Below, piece after piece: positions 30,984-36,638 of a stretch of DNA of 36,638 nucleotides. The stretch comes from Streptomyces sp. Ru71 (lineage in GTDB: Bacteria > Actinomycetota > Actinomycetes > Streptomycetales > Streptomycetaceae): the NCBI RefSeq assembly GCF_002920535.1, contig NZ_PQSS01000074.1:1-36638 (forward strand). Reading direction: 5' to 3'. The position numbers and the translations under genes are program-made. Positions within the stretch are counted from its first letter, which is position 1. Each line of letters opens with the position of its first letter. The notes under the pieces are model-generated. The model did no database searches and was not told the DNA's origin. It worked only from the letters and a program-made list of their open reading frames with translations.

Positions 30984-32437
30984 CCGAGCCGAACCGCTTC
31001 GACCCCTACGACGACCGGGACGACCGGGAGAACCAGGACGGCCAGGAGCCCTGCGCCCCGAACGGGGACGCTGCCGGCACCGCCCCGGCCGGGGACGCCG
31101 AACCGTGGCCGGGGGCGTGCGGGGATGCCCACGGGCCGGACGCCGGAGACGGGGCCGGGCAGGCGGGGCCGTCCGACGGCGCCCGGGGGTCCGGTCCCGG
31201 TGGTCCCGGGGAGGCTGGTGGGCCGGGCGCCGAGGGTGGGAAGGCGGCACGGATACCGTTGCCGCGGGTTTCTGTCGAGGACAGTGGGGTGCCGTTGCCC
31301 GATCCGCCGCCGGCCCTCGTGCCGCCCGTGCTGCCGCACCCCGTGCTGAAGTCGCTGCTCGGGGCGTGGGCGCTGGCCGCCTGCTCGCCCGAGGAGACCG
31401 CGGCCGTCGAGGAACACCTGGGCGACTGCGGTGCCTGCGCCGTCGAGGCACGCCGGCTGCGGGAGGCCGTCGGCCTGCTGCAGCGCCCGGAGAGCCTCGA
31501 CCTCGACCCCGGCCTGCGCACCCGCGTCCTGCAGGGCTGCCTGGACCGGCGTCCGCCGCGCATCCCGGTACCCGAGTGGGCGACCGCGTACGACGCCGAG
31601 ACCGCCCGCCTGGACGCCCTGCTGCAGGACTTCGGGGACGCCGAGTGGCACGCGCCCGTGCGGCTGCGCTGGTTCGAGGCCGACGCCGCCACCAGCCGCC
31701 GTACGACCGTCGCCGGGGTGATCGCGCATCTGCTGGCCGTCGACGGCCTGGTCGCGGTCGCGCTCGGCCTCGACGACCCGCTCGCCGACGTGCCCACCGA
31801 GGCCCCGACCCCGGCCGGACGCACCGAGGCGTACTGGCGGGCCTCGCACTTCCCGCCCACCCGCTCGGTACGCGGGCCGTGGCGGGAGCAGAGCCACGAG
31901 CTGGTGCGCACGGTGTCGTTCACCGGCAGCACGGCCGGCCTGCTCACCGTCCCCTACGGGCAGGTCGAACTCCCGCTGCGGGACGCCATGCTGGACCGCG
32001 CCTTCGAGTGCTGGGTGCACGCCGGCGACATCGCCGACGCGGTGGACTACCCCTACGACCCGCCCGCCGCCCGGCATCTGAACAGCATGATCGACCTGGC
32101 GGCACGGATGCTGCCCCGAGCCCTGGCCGCGCGCCGGCAGGCCGGTCTGGCCGCACCCGGCGCCGTACGCCATCTCGTCGCGGCCGGGGAGCCGGGCCGC
32201 AGCCTGCGCCTGGAGATCGAGGGCTCGGGCGGCGGCGAGTGGCTGATCCCGCTGGACTCACCGGCGGCGGTGGGCTCCGCGGAGCACGAGGTGGCCCATG
32301 TCGCCCTGGACGACGTGGAGTTCTGCCAGCTGGCGGCGGGCCACGTGTCTCCTGCGGAGGCTGCGGCTGGGCAGGTGGGCGACCGGGAGGCCATTCGGGA
32401 TGTGCTGTTGGCTGTGGCCGCGTTGAGCCGGATGTAG
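30980..32437 (+). CDS. Zinc-finger anti-sigma factor with MDMPI/DinB-like domain
   Basis: 485 residues. The first 115 are Gly/Ala/Pro/Asp-rich and disordered. A zinc-associated anti-sigma motif H-x3-C-x2-C follows (His146, Cys150, Cys153). From about residue 205 the protein resembles the mycothiol-dependent maleylpyruvate isomerase N-terminal (DinB-like) fold: VAGVIAHLLAVDG (His250), AFECWVHAGDIADAV (Glu343, His347), giving the H...E...H metal triad. There is no membrane segment. The fused domain could sense thiols or a small ligand and control sigma release; that is inference. Coupled to the sigma gene. Confidence 0.88.
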   Translation: MTEPNRFDPYDDRDDRENQDGQEPCAPNGDAAGTAPAGDAEPWPGACGDAHGPDAGDGAGQAGPSDGARGSGPGGPGEAGGPGAEGGKAARIPLPRVSVEDSGVPLPDPPPALVPPVLPHPVLKSLLGAWALAACSPEETAAVEEHLGDCGACAVEARRLREAVGLLQRPESLDLDPGLRTRVLQGCLDRRPPRIPVPEWATAYDAETARLDALLQDFGDAEWHAPVRLRWFEADAATSRRTTVAGVIAHLLAVDGLVAVALGLDDPLADVPTEAPTPAGRTEAYWRASHFPPTRSVRGPWREQSHELVRTVSFTGSTAGLLTVPYGQVELPLRDAMLDRAFECWVHAGDIADAVDYPYDPPAARHLNSMIDLAARMLPRALAARRQAGLAAPGAVRHLVAAGEPGRSLRLEIEGSGGGEWLIPLDSPAAVGSAEHEVAHVALDDVEFCQLAAGHVSPAEAAAGQVGDREAIRDVLLAVAALSRM

Positions 32438-32476
32438 GGGTGGGTGCCCGTTCGTCGGCGGGTGCTGGTCGTGGGT

Positions 32477-32507
32477 GGCTGGTCGCGCAGTTCCCCGCGC
32501 CCCTTGG
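32477..32507. repeat. Streptomyces dispersed intergenic repeat, copy 2
   Basis: Identical over 31 bases to the reverse complement of part of 2541-2574. Lies 3' of the anti-sigma gene; its CCCCGCGCCCC part forms the left arm of the adjoining terminator hairpin. Confidence 0.75.
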
Positions 32508-32541
32508 TGGGCTGCTGCCCTGCCGGCCCAGGGGCGCGGGG
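32493..32541. terminator. Bidirectional terminator hairpin between anti-sigma gene and purU
   Basis: CCCCGCGCCCC (32493-32503) and GGGGCGCGGGG (32531-32541) are perfect 11-bp complements with a 27-nt loop that itself can fold. Located between convergent genes ending at 32437 and 32626. Confidence 0.65.
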
Positions 32542-32625
32542 CCGTTTCAATGTGCGGCTCCGCCGCGTGGGCGCGATCGGTCACGAACTACCCGCAGCCG
32601 CCCGAAGGCAGAACCGCCCCGCTGC

Positions 32626-33507
32626 TCAGGCGAAGACCACCGTGCGGCGGCCGTTCAGCAGGATCCTGCGCTCGGCATGCCACTTCACGGCCCGCGCCAG
32701 CGCCTGGCACTCCACGTCCCGCCCGATCGCCACCAGCTGGTCCGGCGTGACGTCGTGGCCGACCCGCTCGACCTCCTGCTCGATGATCGGCCCCTCGTCC
32801 AGGTCGGCCGTCACATAGTGCGCCGTGGCCCCGATCAGCTTCACCCCGCGCGCGTGCGCCTGGTGGTACGGCTTGGCGCCCTTGAAGCTCGGCAGGAAGG
32901 AGTGGTGGATGTTGATGATCCGCCCCGAGAGCTGCTTGCACAGGTCGTCGGAGAGCACCTGCATATAGCGGGCGAGGACGACCAGCTCCACCTTCTCCTC
33001 GTGGACGATCTCCAGCAGCCGCGCCTCGGCCTCCGCCTTGGTTTCCTTCGTCACCGGGATGTGGTGGAAGGGGATGTTGTAGGAGCCCACCAGCTCGGCG
33101 AAATCCGTGTGGTTGGAGACCACCGCCGCGATCTCCACCGGCAGCGCGCCGATCCGGGCCCGGAAGAGCAGGTCGTTCAGGCAGTGCCCGAACCTGCTGA
33201 CCATCAGGATGATGCGCATCTTCTCGTCGGCCCGGTTGATCTGCCAGTCCATGTGGAAGGAGTCACCGATCGCCGCGAAGCTCGCGCGCAGCTTGTCCAC
33301 GGTCACCGGCGCCTCCGCCGAGAAGTGGACGCGCATGAAGAACAGTCCCGTGTCGTGGTCGCCGAACTGCTGGCTGTCCTCGATGTTGCAACCGGTCATG
33401 AACAGGTAGCTGGACACCGCGTGCACGATGCCCTGCTTGTCCGGGCAGGAGAGGGTGAGGACGTACTGGTCGGCCGGGGCCGCGGCTCGGGGGGACTGCT
33501 CGTTCAT
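32626..33507 (-). CDS. purU: Formyltetrahydrofolate deformylase
   Basis: 293 residues, the normal PurU length. An N-terminal ACT domain (YVLTLSCPDKQGIVHAVSSYL) precedes the formyltransferase-fold domain with NHTDFAELV, the catalytic Asn/His of INIHHSFLPSFKGA and the Asp of VTADLDEGPII. It hydrolyses 10-formyltetrahydrofolate to formate and tetrahydrofolate, balancing one-carbon pools and feeding formate to purine synthesis. Cytosolic. The gene is monocistronic, or followed upstream by the small conserved gene at 33554 (46-bp gap, same strand). Confidence 0.97.
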   Translation of the reverse strand: MNEQSPRAAAPADQYVLTLSCPDKQGIVHAVSSYLFMTGCNIEDSQQFGDHDTGLFFMRVHFSAEAPVTVDKLRASFAAIGDSFHMDWQINRADEKMRIILMVSRFGHCLNDLLFRARIGALPVEIAAVVSNHTDFAELVGSYNIPFHHIPVTKETKAEAEARLLEIVHEEKVELVVLARYMQVLSDDLCKQLSGRIINIHHSFLPSFKGAKPYHQAHARGVKLIGATAHYVTADLDEGPIIEQEVERVGHDVTPDQLVAIGRDVECQALARAVKWHAERRILLNGRRTVVFA

Positions 33508-33553
33508 GCAGGACAGGGTCCCACATCCGGGCCGGGACAGGGGGCGCCGTCCG

Positions 33554-34054
33554 TCACACGGACCTGGTCATGATCCGCAGTGTCTCCAGGGTCCGCGGCG
33601 GCGCGTCGGGGTCGTCGCCGTCGCTCGCCGCGAGGCGTATGTGCGCGTCCCGCGCCGCCCGCACCGCCTCCGGCCAGTCGGCGTGCTCCAGGTACGCGGC
33701 GACCGGGGCGTCCGGGCCGACCTGGTGCATGATCCGCAGCACCCGCAGCACCGCGGTGTCGACGAGCGCCGCCTCCTGCGAGTCACGGAAGATCGTGCCG
33801 ACGTACTTCTCGGCGGACCAGTGGTCCAGCCAGGTGTCCTCGACCAGGCGGTACACGGCGTCGGTGACGTCGCCGTACCCGTCCGTGCCGGACAGCCAGA
33901 CGTCCCGCTGGAAGACCGGGTCGGAGAGCATGTGCAGCGCGGAGCGCACATTGCTGCGCCAGCGCCACCACGGCATGTCGTTCAGTGGCATGCCGCCCAT
34001 GGTGGAGGAGCGGCGGCCGCGACGGGAAGAGTTCTCCGAACCTTGCACGGTCAT
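33554..34054 (-). CDS. Conserved hypothetical protein
   Basis: 166 residues starting MTVQGSENSSRRGRRSS. A basic disordered N-terminus leads to WWRWRSNVRSALHMLSDPVFQ and a helical domain rich in acidic residues (DAVYRLVEDTWLDHWSAEKY, AVLRVLRIMHQVGPDAP). No membrane segment or catalytic motif. It looks like a Streptomyces-conserved family seen next to purU (I believe called the SCO4402 family; not verified here). Function unknown. A longer frame to 34099 has no better start. Confidence 0.8.
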   Translation of the reverse strand: MTVQGSENSSRRGRRSSTMGGMPLNDMPWWRWRSNVRSALHMLSDPVFQRDVWLSGTDGYGDVTDAVYRLVEDTWLDHWSAEKYVGTIFRDSQEAALVDTAVLRVLRIMHQVGPDAPVAAYLEHADWPEAVRAARDAHIRLAASDGDDPDAPPRTLETLRIMTRSV

Positions 34055-34172
34055 CGATCGTACGTTCCCTTTTCGGACGGGCCTCCCGGGCCCCCGCAAT
34101 TCACCTGGACGTCACCGCCCGTTGACCATGGGTCACTCCCCGGTTAGTGATGTGGCGGAATCGTGCGTGTCC

Positions 34173-35480
34173 ATGACCGGCAGGCGACGCACGCACAGCA
34201 CCGTCCTCCCCAGAACCACCCGGCCTTTCACCAGAGCCGCCAAAGCGGCGGCGGCCACGGTGGCGTGTGCGTCGCTGGCCGCCGGCTGCGGGATCATCCC
34301 CGGTGCCACGGGGGGCTCCGGGGACGATCCCGTCACCGTCATGACCTGGGCACCGATCGACACCACCGCCACCAACAAGCCCGGCATGCCCGCCTTCGCC
34401 CAGGCCTACGCCCGCTGGATCAACGCCCACGGCGGTATCAACGGCCGCACGCTGAAGGTCCTGACCTGCAACGAGCACAACGACAGCGTCGGCGCCGCCC
34501 AGTGCGCGCGGCGGGCCGTCGACGAGCACGCCGTCGCGGTCGTCGGATCGTACAGCCAGTACTCCGACTCCTACTTCCCGCCGCTGGAGAGCGCCGGCAT
34601 CCCCTACATCGGCGGCTACGGCGTCACCACCGCCGAGTTCACCAGCCCGCTGTCCTACCCGGTCAACGGCGGCCAGCCGGTGCTGCTCGCCGGCCTCGGC
34701 CGGGAACTCGCCGAGCGCTGCGGCCGCGTGGCCCTGGTCCGCCCCGACACCATCGCCGGCGACGAACTGCCCCCGCTGCTCGACGCCGGGCTGAAGGCGG
34801 GCGCCCACCCCGACGCCAGTGATCTGCTGGCCGAGGAGGACGCCACCGAGTACGAGACGCCGACGCGGCAGGCGCTGGAGCACGCCGCCCGGGACTCCGG
34901 GCGGAAGGGGTGCGTGGTGCCGGCCCTCGGCGACCGCACCGGCACCTTCATGGACTCCTTCCGCCGCGCCCGGGACGGCTTCCCCGCGGTGGGCGCGGCC
35001 ACCGTGATGGGCAGCGTCGACCAGACCGCCGTGGACGCCTCCGGCGGGCAGTCCGGGCCGTACGAGGGGTCGTACATCACCGGCTGGTACCCGGTGTCGA
35101 CCGATCCCCGCTGGGACGGGATGAAGCAGGTGATCAGCCAGCAGGCCTTCACCGACAACCGCATCGACCCGGCCGACGCGGGGGTGCAGACGACGTGGAT
35201 CGCCTACACCGTGTTCCGCAAGATCGTGGAGTCGCTCGGCGACGGCGAGGTGACCGCGGCCGGCGTCCGGCACGCCCTCGACGACGGCGTGTCGGTCAGC
35301 ACCGGCGGGCTCACCCCGCCGCTGCGCTGGGAGTTCGAGGGCAAGCTCGCCGCGGTCGGGTTCCCGCGCCTGGTCAACACCGACGTCACCCTGCAGGTCG
35401 TCCGCGACGGCCGGCTGGTCGCGGCCCGCAAGGGCTTCATCGACGTGACGCAGACCCTGAAGAACGCCGACCTGAACTGA
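34173..35480 (+). CDS. ABC-transporter-type substrate-binding lipoprotein (branched-chain amino acid/Leu-Ile-Val binding fold)
   Basis: 435 residues from ATG 34173; starts at 34167 (GTG) or 34128 are possible and no strong ribosome site decides. The N-terminus is basic (RRRTHST, RTTRPFTRAAK), then a hydrophobic stretch ending SLAAGC, a lipobox with lipidated Cys39. The mature part fits the periplasmic-binding-protein type 1 fold of LivJ-like proteins: AQAYARWINAHGGINGRTL, DEHAVAVVGSYSQYSD, GIPYIGGYGVTT. It would bind an amino acid or amide outside the membrane. No permease genes are adjacent, so it is an orphan binding protein here. Confidence 0.9.
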   Translation: MTGRRRTHSTVLPRTTRPFTRAAKAAAATVACASLAAGCGIIPGATGGSGDDPVTVMTWAPIDTTATNKPGMPAFAQAYARWINAHGGINGRTLKVLTCNEHNDSVGAAQCARRAVDEHAVAVVGSYSQYSDSYFPPLESAGIPYIGGYGVTTAEFTSPLSYPVNGGQPVLLAGLGRELAERCGRVALVRPDTIAGDELPPLLDAGLKAGAHPDASDLLAEEDATEYETPTRQALEHAARDSGRKGCVVPALGDRTGTFMDSFRRARDGFPAVGAATVMGSVDQTAVDASGGQSGPYEGSYITGWYPVSTDPRWDGMKQVISQQAFTDNRIDPADAGVQTTWIAYTVFRKIVESLGDGEVTAAGVRHALDDGVSVSTGGLTPPLRWEFEGKLAAVGFPRLVNTDVTLQVVRDGRLVAARKGFIDVTQTLKNADLN

Positions 35481-35522
35481 CACCCCGGGAACCGGCCCCG
35501 AGGGGCCGGCGCTCCCGGGTGC
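35481..35522. terminator. Terminator hairpin after the lipoprotein gene
   Basis: CCCGGGA (35484-35490) pairs with TCCCGGG (35513-35519), and inside it CCGGCCCC (35492-35499) with GGGGCCGG (35502-35509), with a 2-nt centre. It starts one base after the lipoprotein stop codon and precedes the convergent membrane-protein gene. Confidence 0.75.
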
Positions 35523-35525
35523 GGC

Positions 35526-36638
35526 TCACAGCTGGCCGGCCTGGCGCTGGGTGAGCCCGTACTGCTGGGCGATCGCGTTCCACAGCTTGGCGGCCTTGGT
35601 CTTCTGCTGGCTGGCGATGCCGCTCGCCCGGTTGCCGGCCTGCGCCTGCGGGGTGCCGACGGCCTTGCCCTTGCGGCACAGCTTCTTGTTGCCGGCGACC
35701 TGGTCGGCCCAGGCCGCGTAGTGGTTGTCGGCCGACGCGGACGCCTGCCAGGCGCTCTTGAGGGCTCCGGTCAGCGCGTCGTGGTTCGCCAGCCTGTCCA
35801 CCGGCAGCGCGGCCAGCTGCGTGACCAGGCCGGTGCGCTGCTGGGCCGCGGCCCGCAGGTTCTGCGCCGCCGGGCCCAGGTTGCGGCAGCCCTTGACGTC
35901 GGCGACCGCCGCGATCACCGAGGCGCGGCTGCTGCCGCTGTCGGCGAGCAGCTTGTCGAGGGCCACCGCCTGCTCCCTGGCCGGGTCGGCGGACGGCTGG
36001 GCGGAGGCGGAGCCGGCGGTCGTGGGCGGCGCCGTCGCGGCGGCGTTCGCCGGGGCGCCGTCCTTGCCGTCGTCGGAGCCGGTGGAGCCGAGCAGGGCGC
36101 CCGCGCCGATGCCCACGACGGCGATGGCGACGCCGATCGCGGCGAACAGCGGCAGGCGCGAACCGGTGCGGCGCCCGCCGCCCCGGCCGTCACCGCCGTC
36201 GTCCTCGCGCACGCCGCGCCGGCCGCCGGACGGCGGCACGTACCCGGGCTGCGGGGCGCCGGGAAGGTCCTGGCCGAGGTGGGGCATCTGCTGGGTGCCC
36301 GCCCCCGGGCCACCGGTCGGCTCGTCGCGGAACAGGCCCGCGAACTCCGCCGGCGGCTGCCCGCCGGGCTGCGCCGCGACCGGCGGGATGTACTGCGTGG
36401 CCTGCGCGTCGGGGTCGGCGGCGGGCGGGAACGCTCCGGCGCCGGGCTGCCGCTGGGCGCGGCCGAGGAACTGGGTGGCCTCCGCCGAGGACGCCTCGGG
36501 CGGCAGCGCGCCCGGGCCGACGGGCGGGATGTAGCGGGTCGCCGCCTCGTCACCGCCGCCGGGCCCGGCGACGGGCGGGACTGTACTGCGTCGCCGCGTC
36601 CCCGGCACCGCCGCCCGCGGCCACCGGGGGCAGGTACT
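35526..36638 (-). pseudogene. Membrane-anchored protein with ATQYIPPV repeats; reading frame broken at 36581 and gene incomplete
   Basis: The C-terminal part reads continuously from 35526 to at least 36580: a Pro/Gly/Ala-rich cytoplasmic region with repeats (ATRYIPPVG, ATQYIPPVA, ATQFLG), a basic stretch, one membrane helix (LPLFAAIGVAIAVVGIGAGALLG), then an extracytoplasmic helical domain with two cysteines (ADVKGCRNLG and NKKLCRKG). At 36581 an extra C changes TAC-ATC-CCG to TACAGTCCCG on the coding strand, so the preceding repeats (YLPPVAA, DAATQY) lie in another frame. Either a sequencing/assembly error or a real frameshift. The true 5' end lies outside the window. Function unknown. Confidence 0.7.

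Noticed and set aside
27559..33573. 2004-codon plus-strand frame
   Set aside because: High-GC shadow frame crossing many real genes on both strands; no recognisable protein, typical Arg/Pro/Ala-rich out-of-frame translation.

Overview
The window is high-GC actinobacterial chromosome, almost certainly Streptomyces. Third codon positions are strongly G/C-biased, GTG starts and 4-bp ATGA/GTGA overlaps are common, and there is an ECF sigma/zinc-finger anti-sigma pair, a STAS antagonist, an RsbW-like ATPase, a Ser/Thr kinase, and a typical Streptomyces dispersed intergenic repeat. I saw no insertion sequence, phage gene, tRNA, rRNA or CRISPR array.

Layout. Positions 1-4200 hold the 5' part of a Ser/Thr kinase gene, a VOC protein, a TetR regulator, a divergent AsnC/LysE pair and a small secreted protein. 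Positions 4200-29050 hold a catabolic region rich in acyl-CoA chemistry: an F420-type reductase, three acyl-CoA dehydrogenases, a thiolase-like protein, a DoxX-DUF35 pair, an ADP-forming CoA ligase with a PaaG-like isomerase, a flavin reductase, an SDR with an alcohol dehydrogenase, a cyclase-family hydrolase, an amidohydrolase and an AMP-forming CoA ligase. Interleaved with these are genes that look unrelated (deaminase, PNPOx, two GNATs, FAD monooxygenase, membrane protein, MFS transporter, GlxA-type regulator, RsbW-like ATPase). Positions 29000-36638 hold an EF-hand protein, STAS protein, ECF sigma with its anti-sigma, purU, a small conserved protein, a lipoprotein and a membrane protein whose 5' end is frameshifted at the window edge.

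Main result. The acyl-CoA genes, and essentially only those, share a palindromic operator, CTGACG-N3-CGTCAG. I find eight good copies in front of nine transcription starts, often immediately upstream of the start codon: 5878-5890, 5920-5932, 11325-11337, 12749-12761, 16773-16785, 21899-21911, 27457-27469 and 27484-27496, plus a weaker one at 21916-21928. This ties 14 genes spread over 25 kb into one likely regulon, probably under a TetR-type repressor; the TetR gene at 1787 is a candidate only. The enzymes suggest CoA activation of a carboxylic (perhaps alicyclic) acid, dehydrogenation by a two-subunit acyl-CoA dehydrogenase, isomerisation or hydration, oxidation, hydrolytic ring opening and a retro-aldol step by a Cys-less thiolase homologue with a DUF35 partner. 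The substrate cannot be read from the sequence.

Other notable items: a perfect inverted pair of DnaA boxes inside the cyclase gene (22778-22798), an extra palindrome at a probable promoter of the RsbW-like gene (23949), an anti-sigma factor joined to an MDMPI/DinB-like domain with its putative metal ligands intact, and a one-base insertion at 36581.
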